NCBI GenBank assembly: GCA_023439545.1
Contig: JAEXNT010000004.1
Location: 1 to 42,946, forward strand
Reading direction: 5' to 3'
DNA length: 42,946 bases
Source of the DNA: Bacillota bacterium
GTDB lineage: Bacteria; Bacillota; Clostridia; Acetivibrionales; DTU013
Below are positions 22,364 to 31,282 of the stretch, piece by piece. Within the stretch, counting starts at the first letter, position 1; each line of letters opens with the position of its first letter. The position numbers and the translations under genes were made by a program. The notes beneath the pieces were generated by a model. It was not told the DNA's origin. It saw only the letters and a program-made list of their open reading frames with translations, and searched no databases.

Positions 22364-22396
22364 GGAGAGGGGGACAGGGACTTTGTCCCCCTCTCC
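22364..22396. repeat. REP-like hairpin
   Basis: GGAGAGGGGGACA and TGTCCCCCTCTCC form a perfect 13-bp stem around GGGACTT. GGGGGACA/TGTCCCCC hairpins of this kind are dispersed in many clostridial genomes, often as REP-type elements mobilised by RAYT (IS200-like) transposases. The dispersal cannot be checked here. Confidence 0.6.
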
Positions 22397-22500
22397 ATTA
22401 TTTACGGGTGGGACATGAACGCAATAGCGCCTATTTCCATATAGTTGGGGAATACGTTCGTTCATGATCGTCCCCCCCTGTCTGTGATTTTCTAAACGGC

Positions 22501-24519
22501 TTACCAGTCTATCTGTACAGCGTTCCACAATGTCAGTTTATCGAGAACGACATGCAGAGTTTTGCCTGACATGCCGTAAGTTACTACGGCGTCTTCGATC
22601 AATGACTTGACCGATTTGGCTCCGGACGGCAATTCGATATCGAATTCCAGGCTATTCAAAGGTATATTTGTTTTCAGCGGCCTCTGCCCGACCCCGTTTA
22701 CCAGGTGGACGACGGCTGTGTTACCGTTGCCCCAGACGCTAGCCTGCAAACCTGCGATACTTTTCATCCTGAAATTAGTCTCAGGGATCAACAGCGATAC
22801 CAGGTTGCCGAGCAATATATTATGGTCATTAAGCCCGTATTCCTCGATCAGGTGGCCCAGTCTGAAAGAGAGATAAATAGACTTACCCTTACCGTACTTG
22901 TTTTCAAGAACCAGAGGTATATCCGTGTCGGGACAGAGTATCGAAGCGCGCTCCGGGGGCGCTCCGACGGCATCCAAAGGTGCAAAGGGAGGGACCAGCG
23001 TCGCCAGCGTTCTCGTACCTTCCTGGGGCCGGCAGTACCAGGTCTCGCCCCTGTGAGTTATATATTCGGTTTCCTCGAGCCCCCTCTTTAGCAGCGGATC
23101 TCTGAACTTCAAATAGGAAGCGGTCAGATAGCTGCTTTTGAACATGTTCTCTCCTGTTCCGAGCACTTTGCGCAGGTTTTCGTCAGGCCTGCCCGACTCC
23201 ACCAGCAGGTTTCCTCCCGAGCTGACATATTCCTTAAGCAGCAGTGATATTTCAGTTGTTATCGGAAATCCGTCCGGAACAATAACAGCGTTATAGCGCC
23301 CCAGTTTATCCTTTGTTACCTGGGCGCCGCATGCGATATCAAATTGCCATTGAGTGTTAAAGAGCCCATCCGCAAGCCCTTCCGGGTGACCTTCCCACAA
23401 AAGCAGCAGTTGCGCCGCGCTTTGCGCCCCGTGCATTACGTTCTCGACCTTGGAGATCATTTGATTCAGCTTGCCTAAGCTTTTCAGGATCCTCTTATCG
23501 CCGATGGTGTCGGGGATGCCTGTGGCGGATTGCCAGAGCGTACCGCCGTTTGCCGGTATCTGGCTCATCCAGAATTCGAATTCCGCTGTGGGTATCCCGG
23601 TATGCCTCCAGTCCATTCCGGGGCAGGTGTGGACCATACCGATGGGTATGGGATAATTGTCAAGTGAGCGGCCCATTTTCATACTGATGGCGGGATACCA
23701 GAAAGGAGGGCGGCCGTGGCCCCTGGATAAAACATTCTGGGATTCGGCGACGATCAGGTCGCCCGTTGCCGCTTTGTCTGCAAGATGGTCGCATTTCTGC
23801 CCTGTATAATACATGATCAACGGGACGTGGGGCGCCTTTCTCCTGACAGTCTGCCGCATCAACATCATATTGTCCTTTATGCATTGAGCCTGCCAATCTT
23901 CCAGCCCTTCAGGTATCTTCCAGGAGATTGCGCTGTAATCCTTGAACTCGGGAAGCTCTGTTCCGTAACGCTCATAATATTTCCGCCTGCAGATATCGCA
24001 CAGGCAATATTCATAATGCGGGGAGTTAAAAAATACCCCGTCTATTTCATACCGGTCCAAAACCTCTTCCAGTACCGGGACAGCCACCTCTTCGTTCCGG
24101 TAGCCCGCATTAAGGCAGGTGGTGACGAGGAGCGACCAGTTGCCGGGCCGGTCCCTGCCATATACGCGGGTGGTCCCTTCCGAATACTGTACGAACCATT
24201 CGGGATGCTGCTGGTATACCCTGTCTTCAACCTTGCTGAAGTCAAACCGTGCAATGAATTTAATATTGCGTTTATGACATTCGGTTATCATCTGCTCCAA
24301 CAGATCCCGGTTTGCAGGCAGGTATTCGTTTACATGATGAAAGGGCACATTGCTGCGGTACCAGGCATAAATACCGCCTACATTGAAAACCAGCGCGTTG
24401 GCTCCAAGCGCTTCAGTCTCGGCCGCTATTTTCGCGGGGTCCATAAGAGGCGCATCCTTCGCCTGAAGATTCGTCTGAAATATCCGTAAAGGCTGTTTCC
24501 ACCATAATTCTTCCGACAT
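22501..24519 (-). CDS. Glycoside-hydrolase-like protein with beta-galactosidase trimerisation-type domain
   Basis: The 672-aa protein has an N-terminal TIM-barrel-like region (about 1-330) with GANALVFNVGGIYAWY, RFDFSKVEDRVYQQHPEWFV, a GVFFNSPHYEYCLCDICRRKY segment and IMYYTGQKCD. This is the style of hypothetical glycosyl hydrolase family 6 (GHL6) proteins. A central GATase-like domain (about 360-500; AVIVPDGFPI..., VSSGGNLLVESG) resembles the GH42 trimerisation domain; a beta-rich C-terminus follows. No signal peptide is seen, so it is probably cytoplasmic. GAAGGAA precedes ATG 24519; an ATG 27 codons upstream is less likely. No sugar transporter is adjacent, and the substrate is unknown. 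Confidence 0.72.
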   Translation of the reverse strand: MSEELWWKQPLRIFQTNLQAKDAPLMDPAKIAAETEALGANALVFNVGGIYAWYRSNVPFHHVNEYLPANRDLLEQMITECHKRNIKFIARFDFSKVEDRVYQQHPEWFVQYSEGTTRVYGRDRPGNWSLLVTTCLNAGYRNEEVAVPVLEEVLDRYEIDGVFFNSPHYEYCLCDICRRKYYERYGTELPEFKDYSAISWKIPEGLEDWQAQCIKDNMMLMRQTVRRKAPHVPLIMYYTGQKCDHLADKAATGDLIVAESQNVLSRGHGRPPFWYPAISMKMGRSLDNYPIPIGMVHTCPGMDWRHTGIPTAEFEFWMSQIPANGGTLWQSATGIPDTIGDKRILKSLGKLNQMISKVENVMHGAQSAAQLLLLWEGHPEGLADGLFNTQWQFDIACGAQVTKDKLGRYNAVIVPDGFPITTEISLLLKEYVSSGGNLLVESGRPDENLRKVLGTGENMFKSSYLTASYLKFRDPLLKRGLEETEYITHRGETWYCRPQEGTRTLATLVPPFAPLDAVGAPPERASILCPDTDIPLVLENKYGKGKSIYLSFRLGHLIEEYGLNDHNILLGNLVSLLIPETNFRMKSIAGLQASVWGNGNTAVVHLVNGVGQRPLKTNIPLNSLEFDIELPSGAKSVKSLIEDAVVTYGMSGKTLHVVLDKLTLWNAVQIDW

Positions 24520-24824
24520 AATATTCCTTCTTTCCAATTTAGAATAACAGCGGTTGTATGTATGGATTCCAAATGCCGGGAAAGCGATTGTCTTCAACAT
24601 CCTGCCTTATACCGAAATATAGTAATAGTTTTATCGATCGAGACCTAACTTATAACGGGTGTGATAAAAATTCGCCTCTGTACGGTCACCGATATTAACT
24701 GCTGCGAGACAAACGCCGATATATAATAGAGGTTAAGCACCAGCCGCAGGATGTCGGATCCGGGCCTTCAGGCATTGAATCCATTCATAGGATACTGCAA
24801 GCTGAAACAGAAAGGAAGTCAGAA
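24520..24824. other. Divergent intergenic region, 305 bp
   Basis: This region separates the leftward hydrolase gene from the rightward SLH gene. A TATAAT at 24722-24727 could be a -10 box for the SLH gene but lacks a good -35. I see no ORF, strong hairpin or riboswitch. Confidence 0.4.
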
Positions 24825-27794
24825 TTGAAAATATTCCATAGATCGAGTGCAAAGTATAAATTGTTCATTATAATTCTTGCAGCCGCCGTTGCAGGAACAG
24901 GGTTCTTTTACCCGGAGAATACCGTATTGGCGGCCGAGGTCCCGTCCGTTGTCTACAGCGGCGATATACAGGCTCCGGCGGTTCTCGGAAGCATGAAGTA
25001 TACCGACGTTGCAAAAAATATCTGGTCGGCCGAGGCTATATACGAATCGGGAGCGCTCGGTGTCGTCCAGGGCTACAACGGCTCGAGCAGCCGGTTCGGC
25101 AGAACGAATGAGATGAGCAGGGAGGAAGCCATTGCAACGGCATACAGGGCTGCAGGCCGTGAAGCCGAAGCTCAGCAGCTCGGCATTACCATAAATAATG
25201 CGCGAACCGCTGCAGATAAGAAAACAGACCCCATGGCAGTGCTTTATGACGGCTTTCTGCAGCTTGCCGCGAATGAAGGGCTTATTACGGCTCAGAATCT
25301 GGCGGATGCATTCAATACGGATCAGACCACGCTTACCTCAGACAGCTTTAAAAGGAACAGTCCCACCCAGAGGCAGGAATTTGTTTATTGGCTTGCAAAA
25401 ACGCTTAGTATCCAACCGGCAAGTCCAAACCAGGAACTGCTGAACTATTCCGACTGGAGAAGCGCAGATCCCGATAAACTCGGGTATATTGAAGCAGTCC
25501 TGCGGGATCACATAATGACCGGCAGCGGCGTGAAAATCAACCCTAAGCAGTCGGTTACAAGGGAACAGGGCGCACAGATCGTCAAAAACGCGGAAAACTA
25601 TATTCTGGAAGCCCTTAAATATGCAAAAAGCACAGGAGTTATCAAAAATATCGTTCCCACGAAGGATTACACAGGAAATGTGACAATCGCGGGTAAAAAT
25701 ATCTCTGTCACCGCATCCGACGGAAAACTGGTTTCCATAGCAACTTCTGCCGGAGCCGGTACCGCGGCGGGAGGTAAAAACGAGAACGCAGGCACTGCGC
25801 TGGCCGGGCAGAAGAAGGAACTGGTTATTTATAAAAACGGTGCGGTCGGAGACAGCAGCCTGTTATCGAAGGGCGACAGGATACAGTATGTCACGGATGC
25901 TTCCAACATTGTAAAATATGTGAGTGTCGTCTCGAACGCCAATGACGTCAGGTATCCCGCGGTTCAGGTGTACGGCATAGACCGGACAAACAAGCTTTTG
26001 AATACCGTGGAACTCTTTGAAATGGATTATCCGGATATTAAAAGTATATCGGGCCATCAGTTCGAGTGGTCGAACAATGAAATGACCAAATACAGGATCG
26101 CTCCCAATGCAGCAGTGACCGTAAACGGCGTCAAATCCAACCTGTCGGGTATTAGCGAAGGCGTTACCGCAATACTCACGGTAGACAGCAACAATCTGGT
26201 AAAAGCGATACAGTGCGTTGATTTTGGCATAAATGCCGAGGCCAGAAGTATCGTAAAGGGAATAGTGGAGGAAAACAATCCCGATCTCGGATACCTCACG
26301 CTATACAACGAAGACGGTTCCGGTACGGGAAGCAGCAGGGGCCCTCTCCTCAGGACCTATAATTACGTGGATCAGAACAGGACTGAAATATTAAGGAACC
26401 ACAAGCCTGTCAAAGCTGACGCCGTGCAGGCAGGAGATACCGCCTGGATAAGGCTCGACGAGGATGGGGACATAGCGTCGGTCAGCGCAGCGGACAACTA
26501 TATCACAAAATACGGAAAAGTTATATCAAAACTCCCTTCGCAGATAGCGGTAGAATTTGACGACGGTTCACAGCAGGTACTCCCGGTAGACAACAGAGTC
26601 ATTGTCATAAGGGACAAGCTGCTTGTCGGAATGAAGGCGTTGAAGGACGGCGACCGTGTAAGGCTCCTCCTTAATGAAAACGGCAAATCGACCGATCTCA
26701 AGGAGATCACTATCGAGGGCGACGAGCATTATATCAGCAACATTTATAAAGGAGCGATCGTAAAGATTGACGAAATGTCGGACAAGATAACAGTCATGGG
26801 CATGCAGGTCTTCAATAAGGGCAGCTGGGACTTTACGTCGAGGAAGGGTTCGACGGTAGTGCCTCTGGCTGATGATTTTAAAATTTACTCGGGAGACACG
26901 GTGCTCGACATTGAAGACGCAAACAGACTGCTTCGCTCCAACGAGGCTTATATAGCCGTTGAAAGGCCCTACGGCGGAGATGAAAAAGCTGTGATGCTTA
27001 CCTACAGGAACAGTCTCGATACGCAGGCGCCTGTCACCAGCGACACTATAGTAAACGCGGTGTCCGGCTCCGGAAGCTTCATGCTTTCGAGAGAAAACCG
27101 GAGAGTTGGTTATTCCGCCGGCAGCATAGTAGTCAAATACGGCAGGCTTGTGTCCGGAAACAGCCTGAACGACAATGACGCCGCATACCTTGCATTGAAC
27201 AGGGATTATGAAAACGGTAATTATTACGCTTCGGTCGTAAAGGTCGACGAACCTCTGCTGTCGGGAGGCCCGACAATTTACCGCGGCAGGATCAGCGCAG
27301 TTAACGACGAAAAAGACTTCACGCTTGAATCCTTCTCCGAACTCCAGGGTATGGACTGGAAGTACAGCAATACTCCGAAGACCTTGAATATAACGCTCGA
27401 CACCAGGATGCTGGACGATGCCGGAGTTCTGAATATCAGCGATTTCAAGGGCTACGGGAGCGACAGCTATCTACAGCGGACAGTCTACGTCGTAGCCGAC
27501 GGTATAAACGCCCTGCTTATAAGCACCGCACCTTACGGTATAGAAAACATTAAGGGCACGGTATATTCGGCAACCGGAAACAGCATATCGCTGCGTAATG
27601 CAAGCGTATACGACCCGGCAACGTATATGTGGAAGAGCAGCAGCAGCGCGGAGTTAAACCTGCTGAAGAATACGGTCGTCATTAAGAACGGCAAGGTGAT
27701 CGGCGCCTCGGAAATTGCGAGCGGCGATAACGTAAGGGCGGTCAAGAAGGACACCACAGCGGCCGGAGACGCGTATATCATATTCGTGGAATGA
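24825..27794 (+). CDS. Large S-layer-homology domain protein
   Basis: The 989-aa exported protein begins with a signal peptide (cleavage after NTVLAAE region, about residue 37). Three N-terminal SLH-like repeats span about 56-275 (KYTDVAKNIWSAEAIYESGAL, then ...LAANEGLITAQNLADAF, then YSDWRSADPDKLGYIEAVLRD); they should bind secondary cell-wall polymer. The rest (about 280-989) is beta-rich, with many short VxxGDxVR and DxAWIRLD modules that suggest repeated barrel-like domains of unknown role. The start is TTG with AAAGGAAG. It is followed at 25 bp by another SLH gene. Confidence 0.85.
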   Translation: MKIFHRSSAKYKLFIIILAAAVAGTGFFYPENTVLAAEVPSVVYSGDIQAPAVLGSMKYTDVAKNIWSAEAIYESGALGVVQGYNGSSSRFGRTNEMSREEAIATAYRAAGREAEAQQLGITINNARTAADKKTDPMAVLYDGFLQLAANEGLITAQNLADAFNTDQTTLTSDSFKRNSPTQRQEFVYWLAKTLSIQPASPNQELLNYSDWRSADPDKLGYIEAVLRDHIMTGSGVKINPKQSVTREQGAQIVKNAENYILEALKYAKSTGVIKNIVPTKDYTGNVTIAGKNISVTASDGKLVSIATSAGAGTAAGGKNENAGTALAGQKKELVIYKNGAVGDSSLLSKGDRIQYVTDASNIVKYVSVVSNANDVRYPAVQVYGIDRTNKLLNTVELFEMDYPDIKSISGHQFEWSNNEMTKYRIAPNAAVTVNGVKSNLSGISEGVTAILTVDSNNLVKAIQCVDFGINAEARSIVKGIVEENNPDLGYLTLYNEDGSGTGSSRGPLLRTYNYVDQNRTEILRNHKPVKADAVQAGDTAWIRLDEDGDIASVSAADNYITKYGKVISKLPSQIAVEFDDGSQQVLPVDNRVIVIRDKLLVGMKALKDGDRVRLLLNENGKSTDLKEITIEGDEHYISNIYKGAIVKIDEMSDKITVMGMQVFNKGSWDFTSRKGSTVVPLADDFKIYSGDTVLDIEDANRLLRSNEAYIAVERPYGGDEKAVMLTYRNSLDTQAPVTSDTIVNAVSGSGSFMLSRENRRVGYSAGSIVVKYGRLVSGNSLNDNDAAYLALNRDYENGNYYASVVKVDEPLLSGGPTIYRGRISAVNDEKDFTLESFSELQGMDWKYSNTPKTLNITLDTRMLDDAGVLNISDFKGYGSDSYLQRTVYVVADGINALLISTAPYGIENIKGTVYSATGNSISLRNASVYDPATYMWKSSSSAELNLLKNTVVIKNGKVIGASEIASGDNVRAVKKDTTAAGDAYIIFVE

Positions 27795-27819
27795 TTATTA
27801 TACTGGGGGTTTTGTGCAA

Positions 27820-29352
27820 ATGAAAAAAATAGTCATGTCGGCAATACTTTTACTTATGACTCTTCTGCTATTACCGGGAGCGGCTTATGCCCGCGAGGGT
27901 ATTTGCGGATATGAGGGAGGGGTATCGTCGGGCGAAGTGGCAGGCAATCCCGGAAGAGCATTGGCACTGGACTACCAGGAGGTCTCGTTTGTAAGCGGGC
28001 AACCGGTCGTTTTCAAGGGGACGATGACGATAAAAAAGAGCCAGAAACAGGATAAAATAACTACTACCTATACATACACTCTCAAGAATACCGAGAAGGG
28101 CGCCACGCTTTCACGTACACTGGTCTTCGACACTACCACGATGACGCAGTCGAACGGCCAGGTATCGGAGGCGGTTGTCCTGACCTCTGCCCGTGAGACT
28201 GTTAAAATTGGATCTACTACGTATAACCTTGCGAATACTGCCGATTATCAATATGCGCGTTCGAACCTTATAGATCCCAAGCCGGCAGCAAACTACCACC
28301 AGGGCAGTATATGGAGCAGGAAGGTATATACTATCGGCGCCGCAACAAACGGAAATACCGTTACAGTGGAATGTACTGGGAGCTTTTACGGCTATGAGCA
28401 GTATTGGGGCAACGCGGAGAGCCTTGCGCTCGATTATGATATCACGAGCGAGATAAATGGGGATTTATGGGGAGGCACTGCTTCCGTTTCCGTTTCATCG
28501 ACTTCGACAGAACAGCTCGAATACCAGAAAAACCTGCCCGACCAGATCAGTTTTGACGGGAGCTATGTTCAGAGCCGCAAGAACAGCAACATACTGGAAT
28601 ACTCGAGCATATTGCCGGAATTTGATTCGAAGGGCGTTGCTACCAAACATACATTGACAAAAAACGACAGCCTGGATATCGAAACGTTCCCGGTCCAGAA
28701 AAGGCTCCCGACCGTAAGCCCCGCCAATATCAGGGGACATTGGGCGGAGGATGATATACGCGTTATGTTCGGACTGGAAGTATTCAAAGGCGATGCAAAA
28801 TATTTCAACCCGGATAACTATATGACCAGGGCAGAATTTGCTGCGGCTATGGTCCAGATTGCAAAAGAAGTCCCGAAGGACCCGGCGCTTGCCGTAAGAA
28901 CGGTATCCACCGCCAGCAGGACAAGGAACAGCACTCCCGTAGTTTCTCCCTTCGATGACGTATCTGTGGACAATATTTATTTCAACCAGATAAAAAGCGC
29001 ATTTGACCGTAAACTTATAGATGGGAAGGGAAATGACCTCTATATGCCGAACGGCACGATAACAAAAGCGGACGCCATCACGACTTTCATCAAGGCGCTC
29101 GGGTTTGAGGATCTGGCGCCTGCTCCTGTGGCAGTCACCGGCTTCAGGGATAACGAGCTGATTCCTGCCTATGCGAGGAACTCAGCATATGTAGCTCAGA
29201 AGATAGGGCTTCTGCTGAGCGACAGCAAGGGAAATATGAACCCGAACAAAAAGCTTACGAAAGCGGAGGGCGCAGTGCTGTTCAACAACCTTATCAAATA
29301 CATGCAGAACGGCATCAGGAAGGATTACAGCGAACGCTTCGCAAGTTATTGA
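27820..29352 (+). CDS. S-layer-homology domain protein
   Basis: The 510-aa product has a clear signal peptide (MKKIVMSAILLL...GAAYA). A beta-rich N-terminal domain (about 30-285) carries many Thr/Ser residues. C-terminal SLH repeats start near 298 (NIRGHWAEDDIRVMFGLEVFKG...MTRAEFAAAMVQIAKE), continue with FDDVSVDNIYFNQIKSAFDRKLI, and end with YVAQKIGLLLSDSKGNMNPNKKLTKAEG. SLH at the C-terminus here and at the N-terminus in the upstream gene suggests two distinct surface proteins made together. A GTG two codons upstream is too close to GGGGG. Confidence 0.88.
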   Translation: MKKIVMSAILLLMTLLLLPGAAYAREGICGYEGGVSSGEVAGNPGRALALDYQEVSFVSGQPVVFKGTMTIKKSQKQDKITTTYTYTLKNTEKGATLSRTLVFDTTTMTQSNGQVSEAVVLTSARETVKIGSTTYNLANTADYQYARSNLIDPKPAANYHQGSIWSRKVYTIGAATNGNTVTVECTGSFYGYEQYWGNAESLALDYDITSEINGDLWGGTASVSVSSTSTEQLEYQKNLPDQISFDGSYVQSRKNSNILEYSSILPEFDSKGVATKHTLTKNDSLDIETFPVQKRLPTVSPANIRGHWAEDDIRVMFGLEVFKGDAKYFNPDNYMTRAEFAAAMVQIAKEVPKDPALAVRTVSTASRTRNSTPVVSPFDDVSVDNIYFNQIKSAFDRKLIDGKGNDLYMPNGTITKADAITTFIKALGFEDLAPAPVAVTGFRDNELIPAYARNSAYVAQKIGLLLSDSKGNMNPNKKLTKAEGAVLFNNLIKYMQNGIRKDYSERFASY

Positions 29353-29436
29353 TAACTGGTTAAAATCGAGCAATAAATGCAACTTTGGTTAACGATGTGA
29401 TAAAATGGAATTATTAAACTCAAGAGGGGTCTTTCT

Positions 29437-31029
29437 GTGAAAGTTTCAGCTGCAAAATCCAAATCTGGTATTTTACTCTGCCTCATCATGGCGGTGGTGA
29501 TAATATTTGGGCAGCCTGTTCTGGGAGCATCGGAGATGCCTGCGGCGGAAGAGTCGGGACAGCCCGCGGCGGAAGAGTCGGGACAGCCTGCGGCAGAAGA
29601 GTCGGGACAGCCTTCGGCGGGCGCTTCCGTACAGGACGATACCATTGCGCAGTATCTCGACGGTGTGCTTGACCTGATAGACGACCAGTACTGGGGCAAA
29701 ATATCGGACAAGGATATGGTGGACAAAACAGTTCAAGGCATGTTCGGCTCTCTCGACGATTATACGACCTATATGTCAAATGACGAGAAGAATAGCTTTA
29801 TGGATACCATGTCGGGCGCATTCGGTGGAATAGGCGTAACACTCCAGACGAGCGGTGATTACATCCTGGTTTTGAATGTTATCCCTTCTTCTCCTGCCGA
29901 AAAGGCCGGTATCCTCCAGGGGGATAAAATCGTAGAGGCCGACGGGGTTAACCTTAAAAAGGCCACGATCGGTCAAGCCTCGTCGATTATCAAAGGCGAA
30001 GTTGGGACCACCGTGAAGCTTGGAATAATGCGTGATCAATTCAGCAAAACCATATATAAGGAAATCAGGCGCGCTATTGTAAAGATGAGCCCCGTGACCT
30101 CTGAAATAAGAAATGACATAGGATATATAAAGCTCGACCTGTTCAATGAAAACACCGAGGAGTTTATTAGCAAGGCATTGGTTGAAATGGACGCTAAAAA
30201 AATCACCAGGATAATACTTGACCTTCGTGACAATCCCGGAGGAGAAGTAAGCCAGGCTGTCGCGGTAGCACGCAAATTTGTACCGAAAGGGCTCATTACC
30301 AAACTTGATTACAAGTCGGAGAAATATGACGATCTGGAGTATTACTCAAACCTCGAAAAAGCGAAGTACAAGCTTGCGGTATTGGTCAACGGAGGAAGTG
30401 CGAGCGCGTCGGAAATAGTTTCGGGCGCGATACAGGATACCGGGGCCGGAAAACTGGTTGGCACAGAGACTTTCGGCAAGGCTAAATTCCAAAGCTTCAT
30501 ACCGCTGCTCACAGTTGACGCCTTTAAAAAGTACCGGAAGCAGTATAGCATTTCAGCAATCAATGCATACGATCTTATGGTCAACGGCATATATCCTTCG
30601 GATGATGAGATAGCCGGATATGCAAAAATGACGCTTGGCGTTTACTATACTCCAAAAGGTAAAATGATAGACGGAGCGGGACTGACGCCTGATATAAAGG
30701 TGGACGATCCCAAGCCGGCCGGCGGTATAAGCGTCGGCAGCATCAAAAAGCTTACCGTGACCGTCGAACCCGGATTGAACGCCCAGGGAGAAGACATAGA
30801 TAATGCGGAAAAGCTTCTGAAGGTAATGGGTTACAAAATAGCCAGGCCGGACACGACGCTCGACTCCGGAACTGTCGCTGTCCTGAAGGAATACCAGAAA
30901 AAGGCGGGACTCAGGGTGAGCGGGATGCTTGACAAAAAGACGCAGATTTCACTCAATAACGACCTGCTCAAAATTATTGCAATATATGATGCACAATACA
31001 ATGCAGCAGTTAACCTGCTGAATCAATAA
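29437..31029 (+). CDS. S41 C-terminal processing protease with PDZ and peptidoglycan-binding domains
   Basis: The 530-aa exported serine protease has a signal peptide (about 1-31), three copies of PAAEESGQ (35-58), a PDZ domain (about 118-195; GIGVTLQTSGDYILVL, SPAEKAGILQGDKI), and an S41 protease core. The catalytic Ser is 323 (SASASE), with Lys348 (TFGKAK) and Gln352 in the usual spacing. The C-terminus (about 455-525) is a PG_binding_1 domain (AEKLLKVMGYKIARPDTTLDSGTVAVLKEYQKKAGL), which would hold it in the wall. GTG start with AGAGGGG. CtpA/CtpB-type proteases act in sporulation signalling or surface protein processing; here it follows two SLH genes. Confidence 0.93.
   Translation: MKVSAAKSKSGILLCLIMAVVIIFGQPVLGASEMPAAEESGQPAAEESGQPAAEESGQPSAGASVQDDTIAQYLDGVLDLIDDQYWGKISDKDMVDKTVQGMFGSLDDYTTYMSNDEKNSFMDTMSGAFGGIGVTLQTSGDYILVLNVIPSSPAEKAGILQGDKIVEADGVNLKKATIGQASSIIKGEVGTTVKLGIMRDQFSKTIYKEIRRAIVKMSPVTSEIRNDIGYIKLDLFNENTEEFISKALVEMDAKKITRIILDLRDNPGGEVSQAVAVARKFVPKGLITKLDYKSEKYDDLEYYSNLEKAKYKLAVLVNGGSASASEIVSGAIQDTGAGKLVGTETFGKAKFQSFIPLLTVDAFKKYRKQYSISAINAYDLMVNGIYPSDDEIAGYAKMTLGVYYTPKGKMIDGAGLTPDIKVDDPKPAGGISVGSIKKLTVTVEPGLNAQGEDIDNAEKLLKVMGYKIARPDTTLDSGTVAVLKEYQKKAGLRVSGMLDKKTQISLNNDLLKIIAIYDAQYNAAVNLLNQ
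29539..29610 (+). repeat. Three tandem 24-bp coding repeats
   Basis: Three near-identical 24-bp units (GCGGAAGAGTCGGGACAGCC core) encode PAAEESGQ three times just after the signal peptide. In-frame copy-number change would lengthen or shorten the linker. Confidence 0.9.
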
Positions 31030-31093
31030 CGCGTGCGGCGCAGTATCGGCTTGCTAATTTATCAGGAATTCACTCAATACCGTTGATTTGATA

Positions 31094-31122
31094 TTGACAC
31101 CTTATATTTTGAAATCTAAAAT
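31094..31122 (+). promoter_or_regulatory. Promoter of pyrG
   Basis: TTGACA (31094-31099), 17-nt spacer, TAAAAT (31117-31122). The leader would be about 155 nt. Confidence 0.65.
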
Positions 31123-31282
31123 GTTAAAGTGTTTATTTTTTGTTTCATGGCATATCGTTCATTCATGAGTTCCATATCGAGTATAAAACGAACCTTCTGA
31201 TATGATGATATATTAGTTGAGATTTGAGATAATTAATATAGTAATTATTTTTTTAATAAATATAACATTGGAGGATAGAACT

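Noticed and set aside
31123..31282. CTP-sensitive attenuator in the pyrG leader
   Set aside because: I see no GGGC-type initial sequence and no terminator hairpin before the start codon.
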